From Rathayibacter sp. VKM Ac-2804 (lineage in GTDB: Bacteria > Actinomycetota > Actinomycetes > Actinomycetales > Microbacteriaceae), in NCBI RefSeq assembly GCF_009866655.1, contig NZ_CP047420.1:310001-374000 (forward strand): 64,000 nucleotides of DNA, written 5' to 3'. The translations under genes were made by a program, and so were the position numbers. Of this stretch, positions 8,883 through 17,556 are shown in pieces; positions within the stretch are counted from its first letter, which is position 1, and each line of letters begins with the position of its first letter. The notes under the pieces are model-generated. The model ran no database searches. It worked only from the letters and a program-made list of their open reading frames with translations, and was not told the origin of the DNA.

Positions 8883-9850
8883 CCGCCGCGGCCCCGACGG
8901 CCTCCGTCGCGACGATATCCGCAGCCCGGCTGCGCGACGTCACCCTGCGCGACGGCCTCCAGCTCACCGGCCGGATGCTCTCCACGGAGCGCAAGGTGCG
9001 CCTCGCCCGCGCGCTCTTCGCCGCGGGAGTGCCGGAGCTCGAGATCGGCTCGATGGCACGCGGCGACGTGGTGCCGCCGATGGCGAACACCCTCGAGGTG
9101 ATCGAGGCGCTGACCCCCGAGGAGCTCGAGAAGAGCTGGGTGTGGGTCGCCACTCCGCGGCACATCGAGAAGGCCGCGGCGGCCGGGGCGCGCAACTTCC
9201 AGTACTGCTTCTCGGCGTCCGACTCCCACAACAGGGCGAACATCGGCCGGCCCACCGAGGCGAGCCTGGACGCCATGCCCGACGCGGTCGCGCTGGCGCA
9301 CGGCGTCGGCGGCCGGATCCAGCTGTGCATCGCGACCTCCTTCACCTGCCCGTTCGAGGGGATGGTGCCGGAGGAGCGCGTGCTCGCGATCGCGAACGAC
9401 CCGCGGGCCGAGGGCGCGGAGGACATCGTCATCTGCGACACCCTCGGGCAGGCGCATCCCGGTCAGGTCGCGTCGCTCGTCTCGCGCGTCGCCGCGGAGA
9501 CGCCCCCGCGCGAGATCGTCTTTCACGGCCACGACACCTGGGGAGCCGGGGTCGTCAACGCGCTCACCGCCGTGCAGGCCGGCGCGACGGTCGTCGACGG
9601 CGCCCTCGGCGGGCTCGGCGGCTGCCCCTTCGCGCCGGGTGCGAGCGGCAACACCGCGTCCGAGGACCTCCTCTTCGCGATGCGGCCGGAGTGGCTCGAC
9701 ACCGAGGCGTTCGCGCAGCTCGTGCGGGAGTCGGAGAGCCTGCTCGAGGACCTCGGCGAGCCCAACCGGTCGAAGGCGCGGCAGGGTGCGCGGTCGACGG
9801 CGGCGGCGTTTCCGTGGGTCGTCCCGGCTGAAGGGGTCGTCTCGGTCTAG
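8879..9850 (+). CDS. Hydroxymethylglutaryl-CoA lyase family protein
   Basis: A 323-residue TIM-barrel DRE-type lyase. The metal-site motif LRDVTLRDGLQ is near the N-terminus. The flexible-loop signature GGLGGCPFAPGASGN, with the active-site Cys, is near residue 245. HMG-CoA lyases cleave a 3-hydroxy-3-methyl acyl-CoA to acetyl-CoA plus a ketoacid by retro-aldol chemistry. It overlaps the CoA transferase by 4 bases, so CoA activation and cleavage are likely sequential. Whether the natural substrate is 3-hydroxy-3-methylglutaryl-CoA or a related branched dicarboxyl-CoA is open. Confidence 0.92.
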   Translation: MTAAAPTASVATISAARLRDVTLRDGLQLTGRMLSTERKVRLARALFAAGVPELEIGSMARGDVVPPMANTLEVIEALTPEELEKSWVWVATPRHIEKAAAAGARNFQYCFSASDSHNRANIGRPTEASLDAMPDAVALAHGVGGRIQLCIATSFTCPFEGMVPEERVLAIANDPRAEGAEDIVICDTLGQAHPGQVASLVSRVAAETPPREIVFHGHDTWGAGVVNALTAVQAGATVVDGALGGLGGCPFAPGASGNTASEDLLFAMRPEWLDTEAFAQLVRESESLLEDLGEPNRSKARQGARSTAAAFPWVVPAEGVVSV

Positions 9851-9868
9851 GGGTCGTTCCGGCCGAGG

Positions 9869-10660
9869 TCAGCCGGCCGAGGCCGGCGCGCGCCCGCCGA
9901 GCCGCCGCGTCGCCTGGTCGGCGGCCTCGCGCACGAGGGGCGTCCAGCGGTCGAGGTCGTCCGGCGAGATGCGGGCGACCGGGCCGCTGACGCTGATCGC
10001 CATCCGGACGCGGCCGTCGGGGTCGAAGACCGGGGCGGCGACGCCGGTGAGCCCGTCCACGCGCTCGTTGCCGGTGATCGCGTAGCCCCGCCGCGCCGTC
10101 TCCGCGAGCGCCTCGGCGAGGGCCGCCGGGTCGGTGATGGTCCGGTGCGCCAGGTCCGGGATCGGCCGGCCCAGCACCTGCGCGCGCAGCTCGTCGTTCC
10201 ACGCCAGCAGCACGCGGCCCGCGGAGCCGACGGTCAGCGGGGCGACCTTGCCCACGTAGCTGTCCTGCCGCAGCTCGTGGTGCGTCTCCTCCAGCCCGAT
10301 GCAGACGCGGTAGTCCTCCTCCGAGCGGAAGAGGCTGGCCGTCTCGCCGGTCGCGTCGCGCAGCTCCTGCAGCAGGGGCGCGACGACGTCGACCGCGCGG
10401 ATCCCGCGGACGGCCGGCGCCGCCCAGTACGCCATCCGCAGCCCGATGCGGAACCGGTCGCCGTCGCGGTCGAGGAAGCCCTGCGCGACCAGGTTGACGA
10501 CCAGCCGCTGCGTGGTCGACACGGGCAGCCCCGTCGCCTCGCGGATCTGCGTGAGTGTGAGGGCGGGGGCCTCGAGCGTGAACGCGTCGAGGATGTCCGT
10601 GATCTTGGAGAGGACGAGCAGCTGGCTCGGCCCGGGTGCCGACCCTGCTGCGCTCACCAT
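9869..10660 (-). CDS. IclR-family transcriptional regulator
   Basis: A 263-residue protein with an N-terminal winged helix (residues about 18-80, including TLTQIREATGLPVSTTQRLV) and a C-terminal IclR effector domain (to about 255). IclR proteins often repress catabolic genes and respond to carboxylate ligands. It lies convergent to the lyase, 18 bases from its stop, and is the likely regulator of the 5148-9850 locus. The start ATG 10660 has TAGATT exactly 6 bases upstream, which implies a leaderless mRNA. Confidence 0.92.
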   Translation of the reverse strand: MVSAAGSAPGPSQLLVLSKITDILDAFTLEAPALTLTQIREATGLPVSTTQRLVVNLVAQGFLDRDGDRFRIGLRMAYWAAPAVRGIRAVDVVAPLLQELRDATGETASLFRSEEDYRVCIGLEETHHELRQDSYVGKVAPLTVGSAGRVLLAWNDELRAQVLGRPIPDLAHRTITDPAALAEALAETARRGYAITGNERVDGLTGVAAPVFDPDGRVRMAISVSGPVARISPDDLDRWTPLVREAADQATRRLGGRAPASAG

Positions 10661-10674
10661 GTGTCGAATCTAGG
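10660..10674 (-). promoter_or_regulatory. Leaderless-type -10 element of the IclR gene
   Basis: On the minus strand the order is CC-TAGATT-CGACAC-ATG, so a TANNNT -10 sits 6 bases before the start codon. CCTAGATT also occurs (minus strand) at 6113-6120, upstream of the divergent dehydrogenase. Confidence 0.5.
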
Positions 10675-10728
10675 CCATGGCTGCGTGGGCGGATCGGGCG
10701 CCGCAGCACCCTGCGAGGCCTGCCTCAC

Positions 10729-10911
10729 GTGCAGGGCGAGGCCCGTGCCTCCCAGCAGGGTCTGCCTTGCGCGCAGGGCGAGGCCCCTGCTGGGACCGGT
10801 TGCCGGAGCTCCCAACAAGGATCGCCTCGCCTGCAGGGCGATGCCCACGCCGGGACCGGTTGCCGGAGCTCCCGGCAAGGATCGCCTCGCCTGCAGGGCG
10901 ATGCCCATGCT
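10729..10911. repeat. Tandem 60-bp repeats with extra half units
   Basis: Two near-identical 60-bp units occupy 10792-10851 and 10852-10911 (core gggaccggttgccggagctc, then gcctgcagggcgatgccc). The core GCAGGGCGAKGCCC also occurs at about 10731 and 10772, giving four copies in all. The unit length is a multiple of three, so an artificial 20-residue repeat peptide appears on the minus strand. I do not treat it as coding, because it lacks a start with a ribosome site. Confidence 0.8.
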
Positions 10912-10949
10912 GATCGAGTAGCCCGCGGAGCGGGCGTATCGAGATCCAC
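10906..10949. repeat. REP-like palindromic element, copy 1
   Basis: It contains the dispersed element CATGCTGATCGAGTAGCCCG followed by GGGCGTATCGAGATCC, an imperfect palindrome also found at 10994, 31522, 63651, 63704 and 63822. It lies head to head with copy 2. Confidence 0.8.
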
Positions 10950-10993
10950 CACCCTCAGAACCTGAGTCTGCAGACCCGTCCTGCTGTTGACGG

Positions 10994-11034
10994 CGGGTCT
11001 CGATACGCCGCTGCGCGGCTACTCGACCAGCATG
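10994..11034. repeat. REP-like palindromic element, copy 2 (inverted)
   Basis: GGTCTCGATACGCCG, then CGGCTACTCGACCAGCATG, is the reverse complement of copy 1. The pair flanks 44 unique bases just past the stop of the ABC exporter gene, a BIME-like arrangement. Confidence 0.8.
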
Positions 11035-11036
11035 AA

Positions 11037-12938
11037 CTATGACCCGCTGAGCGCCTCCTCCTCCGCCGCCACGTCCTTCTGCACCGCGAACTGCGTGCGG
11101 TGCAGCTCCTCGTAGCGGCCGGCCGCGGCGAGGAGCTCCTCGTGCGTGCCGCGCTCGACGATCGTGCCGTCCTCGATCACGAGGATCAGGTCGGCGCTGC
11201 GGATGGTGGAGAGGCGGTGGGCGATCACCATCGCGGTCCGGCCCTCGAGGGCCTCGCTGAGCGCCGCCTGCACCGCGGCCTCCGAGGTGGAGTCGAGCGC
11301 GGCCGTCGCCTCGTCGAGGATGACGACGCGCGGCTGGGCGAGCAGGAGCCGCGCGATGGTCAGCCGCTGGCGCTCGCCGCCGGACAGCCGGTAGCCGCGT
11401 TCGCCGACGAGGGTGTCCAGCTGGTCGGGCAGGGAGCGGATGAGCGGCTCGAGTCGCGCGCGGCGGAGGGCGTCCCACACCTCGTCGTCGGTCGACTCCG
11501 GGCGGGCGAGGCGCAGGTTGGACAGGATCGTCTCGTGGAAGAGGTGGCCGTCCTGCGTCACCATGCCCAGGGTGTGCCGCATCGAGGCGAAGGTGACGTC
11601 GCGGACGTCGGTACCGGCCAGGCGTACCGCGCCGCTGTCGACGTCGTAGAGGCGCGAGAGCAGCTGCGCGATCGTGGACTTGCCGGCCCCGGACGTCCCG
11701 ACGAGGGCGACGGTCTGCCCCGGCTCGATCCGGAAGGAGAGGCCGTGCAGCACCTCCTCGCCGCCGCGGGTGTCGAGGACGGCGACCTCCTCCAGGGAGG
11801 CGAGGGACACCTTGTCCGCGGACGGGTAGGCGAAGCGGACGTCGTCGAACTCGACGGACACCGGGCCCTCCGGGACGGTGCCCGCGTCGGGCTTCTCCTG
11901 GATGAGCGGCTGGAGGTCGAGCACCTCGAAGACGCGCTCGAAGCTGACGACCGCGCTCATGATCTCGACGCGCGCGTTCGCGAGGCTGGTCAGCGGCGCG
12001 TAGAGGCGGGTGAGCAGGAGCGCGAGGGTGACGACCGCGCCGGTGTCGAGCTGCCCGCCGAGCGCGAGGACGCCGCCGAGCCCGTAGACGAGCGCGAGGG
12101 CGAGCGCGGAGACGAGGGTCAGCGCGGTGACGAAGACGAGCTGCAGCATCGCGGTCCGGACCCCGATGTCGCGGACGCGGGCGGCACGGACGCGGAACTC
12201 CTCGGCCTCCTCGTCGGGCCGGCCGAACAGCTTCACCAGGGTGGCGCCGGGCGCCGAGAAGCGCTCGGTCATCTGCGTGCTCATCGCGGAGTTGTGGTCG
12301 GCGGCCTCGCGGCGGAGCGCGGCGAGGCGGCTGCCCATCCGGCGCGCGGGGATGAGGAAGATCGGCAGCATGATCACCGCGAGGACGGTGACCAGCCACG
12401 ACGTGCTGAGCATGACGATCAGCGTGAGGACCAGCGCCACGACGTTCGTGACCACCCCGGAGAGCGTGCCGCTGAAGGCCTGCTGCGCGCCGATCACGTC
12501 GTTGTTGAGCCGGCTGACGAGGGCGCCCGTGCGGGTGCGGGTGAAGAACGCGATCGGCATCTTCTGCACGTGGTTGAAGACGGCGGTGCGGAGGTCGAGG
12601 ATGACGCCCTCGCCGATCCGCGCCGAGTACCAGCGCGTGACGAGCGAGACCCCGGCGTCGGCCACGGCCACGACGGCGATGACCACGGCGAGCTGCACGA
12701 TCGTGCCCACGGCGCCGCGCGCGACGATGGTGTCGACCACCCGCCCGGCGAGCACCGGCGTCGCGACGGCGAGGAACGCCCCGACGACGCTGAGGCCGAT
12801 GAAGAGGAGGAGGCGGGCGCGGTAGGGGACCGCGAAGGTCATGATGCGGCGCACGGACTCGCGGGAGATGCCGTGCTTGCCGCTCTGGGCGGAGGAGATC
12901 CGGTAGAGGGAGCTCCAGGCGACGCCTTCCATGCTCAT
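11037..12938 (-). CDS. ABC exporter, fused permease and ATPase
   Basis: A 633-residue half-transporter of the multidrug/lipid exporter type, acting as a dimer in the membrane. A six-helix transmembrane domain (residues about 45-330) comes first. The nucleotide-binding domain follows, with Walker A GTSGAGKST, signature LSGGERQR, Walker B VVILDEAT and H-loop AHRLST. The cargo is unknown. Two in-frame ATGs (12938 and 12932) are possible starts. The first about 430 bases plus leader are duplicated, with decay, at 17557-18000. No partner gene is adjacent, so a homodimer is likely. Confidence 0.93.
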   Translation of the reverse strand: MSMEGVAWSSLYRISSAQSGKHGISRESVRRIMTFAVPYRARLLLFIGLSVVGAFLAVATPVLAGRVVDTIVARGAVGTIVQLAVVIAVVAVADAGVSLVTRWYSARIGEGVILDLRTAVFNHVQKMPIAFFTRTRTGALVSRLNNDVIGAQQAFSGTLSGVVTNVVALVLTLIVMLSTSWLVTVLAVIMLPIFLIPARRMGSRLAALRREAADHNSAMSTQMTERFSAPGATLVKLFGRPDEEAEEFRVRAARVRDIGVRTAMLQLVFVTALTLVSALALALVYGLGGVLALGGQLDTGAVVTLALLLTRLYAPLTSLANARVEIMSAVVSFERVFEVLDLQPLIQEKPDAGTVPEGPVSVEFDDVRFAYPSADKVSLASLEEVAVLDTRGGEEVLHGLSFRIEPGQTVALVGTSGAGKSTIAQLLSRLYDVDSGAVRLAGTDVRDVTFASMRHTLGMVTQDGHLFHETILSNLRLARPESTDDEVWDALRRARLEPLIRSLPDQLDTLVGERGYRLSGGERQRLTIARLLLAQPRVVILDEATAALDSTSEAAVQAALSEALEGRTAMVIAHRLSTIRSADLILVIEDGTIVERGTHEELLAAAGRYEELHRTQFAVQKDVAAEEEALSGS

Positions 12939-13068
12939 GATGTGGGGGTCCTTCTAGTGGGGGTGGGGCGAGGGGCGGATTCCGTGGGGTTCGCGCGACT
13001 GATGCAGTGTGCGCCTCGATCGAGCGACGCCCCGTCTCGGGATCGCCGATTCGCGGCAAACTGGGCAG

Positions 13069-13968
13069 ATGAGTGCGGATCAGCTGGGCAGCGGAATGGT
13101 CGCGGAGCAGCTCGGTGGGCGGCCGTATCGAAAGCGGTCGCACCTGCGGTGGATCGTTCCGCTGGTGTCAGCACCCGTAGCGTTCGTCGGATTCGGCTGG
13201 TCTCAGTATCTCGTATGGCTCTCGGCCGCCGAGGGGGACCTGCAGTCCTTGCTTCTGCAGCTCGCCCTGCTGGCAGCCGCGTTCCTCGTGCCGGTCGCCG
13301 CCGTGATCGTGGCGATCGTGCAGGCCGTCATCGTCCACGGGCGCGCGCGGCGGGCGAAGGGGCGCTTTACTGCGACGGAGCGGGCGACGATCGAGGCGCG
13401 GGAAGCGTCGGACCGCGGGCGGGGCGCGGCCGTCGACCTGCGCGCGCTGCTGCTGGCGCGGCAGCTGCCCGCCGAGATCCGAGTGTGGGACGTCGTCCCC
13501 GGACCGGGCGAGTTCTTCTTCCTGGACACCCGGGCCGACTACTTCCGGTACTACGGCCGGGACGTCTCCTACACCCGCACGTCAGGCTTCTACGTGGGGC
13601 GACCGGCTTTCGTCGCGGCAGGCCTCTTCGCCAACGCCGTCAGCAATACGGTCAACGCCTCGGTCGCGCATGCTCAGGCGCAGGCCCAGTGGCGGGATCG
13701 TCAGCAGGTCCGCCTGCTCGTGTCGAATCAGCGGCTCGTCTGCCAGGTGAGCGGCGGCCGCTGGCTCAGCTTCCACTACAGCGCCATGACGGCCGTGCAT
13801 CCCGAGGTCGACTCCTGGACCCTCGTCACCCAGTTCGATTCGGCCGAGCCGCTGATGCTCCGCGGCGTCGATGTGCCGGCCGCGGCGGTGCTGACGGTCA
13901 GGATGACCCATGGCGAGGATGCTCTGGGTCGGCATCCGGGGTTGATGTCGCTCGAGGGCAAGGACTGA
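13069..13968 (+). CDS. Membrane protein with C-terminal PH-like soluble part
   Basis: A 299-residue protein from ATG 13069; an upstream in-frame start at 13009 is less likely because the extension has no good ribosome site. Two membrane helices lie at about residues 30-55 and 65-95, then a basic stretch and a soluble domain. The C-terminal third (VRLLVSNQRLVCQV, WLSFHYSAMTAV) resembles bacterial PH-like domains. I know no function for the family. It is the first gene of the lower-GC segment bounded by the exporter duplication. Confidence 0.65.
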   Translation: MSADQLGSGMVAEQLGGRPYRKRSHLRWIVPLVSAPVAFVGFGWSQYLVWLSAAEGDLQSLLLQLALLAAAFLVPVAAVIVAIVQAVIVHGRARRAKGRFTATERATIEAREASDRGRGAAVDLRALLLARQLPAEIRVWDVVPGPGEFFFLDTRADYFRYYGRDVSYTRTSGFYVGRPAFVAAGLFANAVSNTVNASVAHAQAQAQWRDRQQVRLLVSNQRLVCQVSGGRWLSFHYSAMTAVHPEVDSWTLVTQFDSAEPLMLRGVDVPAAAVLTVRMTHGEDALGRHPGLMSLEGKD

Positions 13969-14218
13969 GTTCTGCTCCGGGGAGGGGGAGCCGAGAGGCG
14001 TTCGGCGGCCGATCCGTCTTCACTGGCTCAGGACAGCAGGTGATCCGAAACGACGACTGATCGATATCCGACCCTGACGGCCGCGTGGACGGTGCGATAG
14101 GCGCAAGGGTCGGAGTCGATGTTTCTTGAATTCGGAAGATCGGGTGGGTTGTGCGACAAGGGATCAGGCCATTTCTGTCTACGGCAGGCGAAGCGACCAA
14201 TATTGCCAATGCGCTGCT

Positions 14219-14725
14219 ATGTTTCGTAGTGTGCGCGCCCAACTATTGATGCCCATAGTGGTTCTCCTCATCGTGCCCTTGGGATCGGCTGGTTGTACGT
14301 CGTCGGAAGGCCAGGCGGCCCAGACGGCGTCCCCAAGTCAAAGCGAAAGCGTCACGCCGACCCCGATGAGGGAGACGCCGACGCCCACCCCGACCTCTGC
14401 TCTAGCGCTGCCCACACCCGAACCGACCCCGTGGAGCGATGTGCTCATCGACGGCTACGCGAAGATCCTTGCGGGCAAGGATGGGGCGAGTTTCTGCGCG
14501 GTTTTCCGACAGACTCCCCCGCCGTACTACAGCGGTCTGTTGCAAAGTACGACCATCAGCAGCTACGCGATCGACTTCGTACCCCGCGCTCAGGCGTACG
14601 AGATCGCGGGGGCCGCCCTGTACTACTCGGTCCGAGACAACTGCCCCGATCTCCTCCCAGACGTTGAAGCGTCGCTCGTGTCGGACGCAGCGGGAGACCC
14701 CTACGTCTTCGCCGGAGTGTACTGA
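14219..14725 (+). CDS. Lipoprotein of unknown function
   Basis: A 168-residue protein. ATG 14219 gives a hydrophobic signal with the lipobox LGSAGC (Cys26 as lipidation site). A Ser/Thr/Pro-rich linker (residues about 35-75) follows, then a globular domain of about 90 residues with two Cys. An upstream in-frame ATG (14126) would place the signal too far in. GC is lower than in flanking core genes, in keeping with an accessory gene. The function is unknown. Confidence 0.65.
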   Translation: MFRSVRAQLLMPIVVLLIVPLGSAGCTSSEGQAAQTASPSQSESVTPTPMRETPTPTPTSALALPTPEPTPWSDVLIDGYAKILAGKDGASFCAVFRQTPPPYYSGLLQSTTISSYAIDFVPRAQAYEIAGAALYYSVRDNCPDLLPDVEASLVSDAAGDPYVFAGVY

Positions 14726-14815
14726 ACCCTTCACTCGACCTCTTGCCGTTCGCCAGGCGCGGCACGTCGTACTTCTTCTGCTGTCAGCGCTGAGCGCTCC
14801 ATCGGTCTCGAGTCA

Positions 14816-16273
14816 CTAGTCCAGAAAGTATTCGTGCACCTTTTCGTCGGTGTCCAATATGTCTTCGGAGGGCACGCCGACTTCGCGTGCGAGCTCGATC
14901 GAGCCGAGTAGCGCAACCTCGATGTCGGGGGAGAATGCCCGATCGAGCGCCGTCACATAACCGCTCATGCTCGCTTCCAGCTTCCCGATAAGAGCGTCGT
15001 GCTCGACAGCGAGTTTCTCGTCGAGCACGCGCTGGTCATCGAGGTAGCTGTTGACGAGTGCAGTCTCGCGTGCAGAGAGTGAGGATGAAGCGGCGTTGTA
15101 CATGATGGTGCCGACGGTGTTCCCGATGACGGCGCCGAGGATGGGAATGGGGATGATCGCTTGCCCCACAGCGGAAGACAGGGCGCATACGCCGACCTCA
15201 AGGCAGACGAGTTCGGCGTTCTCAATGAACGTCACTTCGGAGATCTCCCCCCGACGGAACTTGTTGGCCTGGTCCGCGACGCCGAACGCAGCGGCCGCCA
15301 TCATGTTTGCGACGGCGGCGGATGTCATGGTGAGGTTGATGAGCGAGTAGATGCTGAGGCCCCGAACCCCGCCCCTTGCTGCGCCGATAGCCGTGTCGCC
15401 CGCGATCTCCGTCCAGTCGTCGGTCGTGAGGTCCTTGAGCTTCTTTCCTTGGCGACGCTTGTCGACCAGGGAGAGTACGAAGGTTGTTCCGCCCTCGACT
15501 CCTGCGGCCACGAGGGTGGCTCTCGCGCCTTGACCGACCGTTGGCCGATTTTCCTGACGAGTCTTCTCGCGCAGGTTCGCGTCGGTGGCGCGCAGTGTTT
15601 CCTTCTCCGCCTCGAACGTGACCCCGTAGGCGTCGCGTTGTACATCCGCGTATCCCAGATGGGAGGCCTCGACAGATTCGAGTCCGATGGAGTCGGTTGA
15701 GAAGAAGGTCTGAACGCGCTTCCAGTCGGTGAGTGAGGGGCCGTCGCCGCTGCGAGACAGAAGCTTGCCGGCGTCCTCCGCAGTCATCGCGTAGAGCTTC
15801 TGAATCGTCTCGAAGTGATCGTTCGGGATCTGGTACTTTCCGCCGTTCGCGACGAAGTCGGGGTATCTGTCGAGGTGCTCGGCTATCGCGCCGAGCCCGA
15901 GTCGGCCGCCGGCCGCGACGAACTTCTGCTGGATCTGAACTCCGGCGCGCAAGAGATCCGTGGGGCCGTTGTTGTTCACCCATGCGTAGCTGGTGTCCTC
16001 GCCACGGATCGCGGTTCGGGCATTGCCGATCCCAACCTCTGCGACCTCCGCGATGAAACCGTGCATGCCCTTCACCCCTCCGCGATTCGAGGCCACGACG
16101 TCGCCGATCATCTGCAGCGCGGCATCGACATGATCGAGGGCATCGATCAGGTTCTCGTCCTGGCCGCGCAACGCGCTCAGCAGCCGCTCAGCTCTGAGGC
16201 GGTCTAGGTAGCCCAACCATGCCGCGACAGCCTGCTCCTGATTTCTCTTCGCGAGATCAGCGAGATTATTCAT
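14816..16273 (-). CDS. Large helical protein with Gly/Ala-rich hydrophobic core (module partner B)
   Basis: A 485-residue protein of unknown family. The first about 280 residues are polar and helical. Residues about 280-385 form a Gly/Ala-rich hydrophobic stretch (ARGGVRGLSIYSLINLTMTS, SSAVGQAIIPIPILGAVIG) that could insert in a membrane as a hairpin. A helical C-terminus follows. The ATG lies inside the end of the upstream gene (GATGAATAA, 8-base overlap), so the two are translationally coupled and probably form a complex. The architecture recalls two-component alpha-helical pore formers or membrane-acting defence effectors, but I see no diagnostic motif and do not assign a function. Confidence 0.7.
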   Translation of the reverse strand: MNNLADLAKRNQEQAVAAWLGYLDRLRAERLLSALRGQDENLIDALDHVDAALQMIGDVVASNRGGVKGMHGFIAEVAEVGIGNARTAIRGEDTSYAWVNNNGPTDLLRAGVQIQQKFVAAGGRLGLGAIAEHLDRYPDFVANGGKYQIPNDHFETIQKLYAMTAEDAGKLLSRSGDGPSLTDWKRVQTFFSTDSIGLESVEASHLGYADVQRDAYGVTFEAEKETLRATDANLREKTRQENRPTVGQGARATLVAAGVEGGTTFVLSLVDKRRQGKKLKDLTTDDWTEIAGDTAIGAARGGVRGLSIYSLINLTMTSAAVANMMAAAAFGVADQANKFRRGEISEVTFIENAELVCLEVGVCALSSAVGQAIIPIPILGAVIGNTVGTIMYNAASSSLSARETALVNSYLDDQRVLDEKLAVEHDALIGKLEASMSGYVTALDRAFSPDIEVALLGSIELAREVGVPSEDILDTDEKVHEYFLD

Positions 16274-17249
16274 CGACGGAGTCTTTCTCGATGCGGGTAC
16301 TCAGCAAGGCTGCGCAGGCCTTCGCCGTGTTGACGAGCGCGACGAGTTGAGCTTGCTGTTGGGCGGATGCGGCTCGAAAGTCACATCCGACGTACGGCAC
16401 AGCTTCGCTGTATACCTTCACGAGCAGTTCACGTATGGAGGCGGTGCGGTCGAGAAGGTCGCTTATCTGCACATCTATCGCCTTCACTTCGGCGACGTTC
16501 TGCATGATCGCCGCCAGCGTCTGTCGCTTCGTCTCCTGTGTCTCGAATCTCTTCCGGGCGAACAGGGCGATCGATGTGAGGAGTGCTGCTCCCGCGAGGG
16601 TCCAACCGACAGGGCCGGCGAGAGCGAGCAGGGCGCCGCCGACAGCGGTTCCTCCTCCGCCGGCTGCGATGGCGCCGCCTCCGAGCCATGCCAGAGCGGC
16701 CTGGCTCGCTGCCGCACCGGAAAGAGTCGAGATCGCGGTTCCTGTCGACGCCGTTCCGAACGTGGTGGCGACCCACATGGCCGCCGTCGGTGCGACGCTG
16801 GCGAGCGCAGCCCCAGCAGTCACTCCTGCCCCGGCGCCTGCCGCTGATCTCCGCGCAGCGGCGAGATCTCGCCGGGCGAACTCCTCGGCGTCGAGGAAGC
16901 GAGCCTTGTGCATGTCGATCTCTTCGAAGTCTGCGTTGAAGGACTTCGGGGTGTTGACGATGCTGTTCACGAGCAGCTCGACCAACCCGATGAGATCTGT
17001 CGAGCGCTCCCGCTGGCGGAGCAGGGAGAGCCCCTTGTCGCTCATCTCTGTGAACACAGCATTGTACTCGGCAGTGAGCTCCTCGTAAGAGGCGAGGTGC
17101 CGCGCTCGCAGCATGTCGACTGCCGCTTCCCTAAGGTCTCCGGTCTGCTCTTTGAGGTGCGACGAAGCGTGCCTCGCGAGTTTGCTGACGTCGTCAGCCG
17201 CTCTCACCGCGTTGTCCTTCGCCTTCCGGAAACCCGGCTGCTCAACCAT
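16266..17249 (-). CDS. Coiled-coil protein with Gly-rich membrane hairpin (module partner A)
   Basis: A 327-residue protein from ATG 17249. GTG 17261 is also possible, but AGGAAAG is better placed for the ATG. A long helical region (residues about 5-125) is followed by a strongly hydrophobic Gly/Ala block (about 130-235, including LLALAGPVGWTLAGAALLTS), then a helical C-terminus. Helix-hairpin-helix proteins of this shape include membrane-remodelling and pore-forming families. It is first in a two-gene operon with 14816-16273. The function is unknown. Confidence 0.7.
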   Translation of the reverse strand: MVEQPGFRKAKDNAVRAADDVSKLARHASSHLKEQTGDLREAAVDMLRARHLASYEELTAEYNAVFTEMSDKGLSLLRQRERSTDLIGLVELLVNSIVNTPKSFNADFEEIDMHKARFLDAEEFARRDLAAARRSAAGAGAGVTAGAALASVAPTAAMWVATTFGTASTGTAISTLSGAAASQAALAWLGGGAIAAGGGGTAVGGALLALAGPVGWTLAGAALLTSIALFARKRFETQETKRQTLAAIMQNVAEVKAIDVQISDLLDRTASIRELLVKVYSEAVPYVGCDFRAASAQQQAQLVALVNTAKACAALLSTRIEKDSVDE

Positions 17250-17556
17250 TACCAACCACACTTTCCTGACACAAATGCTGTGGTCTAGCGTAGTGAGTAC
17301 CTACGACATGCCCTCCCGGCTCGATGAGTGACCAACCGAATCTTGACCGGTCCTACCTCGCGATACCGATGGCCATCGCAACTAGGAACGGGGAGCGGCG
17401 GCAAGGATTCGGGCACGGACCGGGCCGCCGAGCAGCTAGGCCCCTGGACGGTCTCGCTCGAGTGACTTCTATGCCATAGTTCGCTGGCCGAAGCGGGAGC
17501 GCCACCTCTTGAGAGTTCCACGTCCGTCTCGCCGCGCCGATCTGCTCCTTCCCTTA
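17250..17556. other. Upstream region of the two-gene module
   Basis: No gene is supported here. A possible minus-strand -10 (TACGCT, complement of 17287-17292) lies about 40 bases before the module start. The right end meets the exporter duplication. Confidence 0.35.

Noticed and set aside
10654..13143. Long minus-strand frame over the exporter with a 20-residue repeat peptide near its end
   Set aside because: It is a shadow of the exporter gene; the repeat peptide is only the 60-bp DNA repeat read in an open frame, with no start or ribosome site of its own.
11100..14060. 986-codon plus-strand frame opposite the ABC exporter
   Set aside because: It is antisense to a gene with complete ABC motifs, has no domain similarity and arises from high GC.
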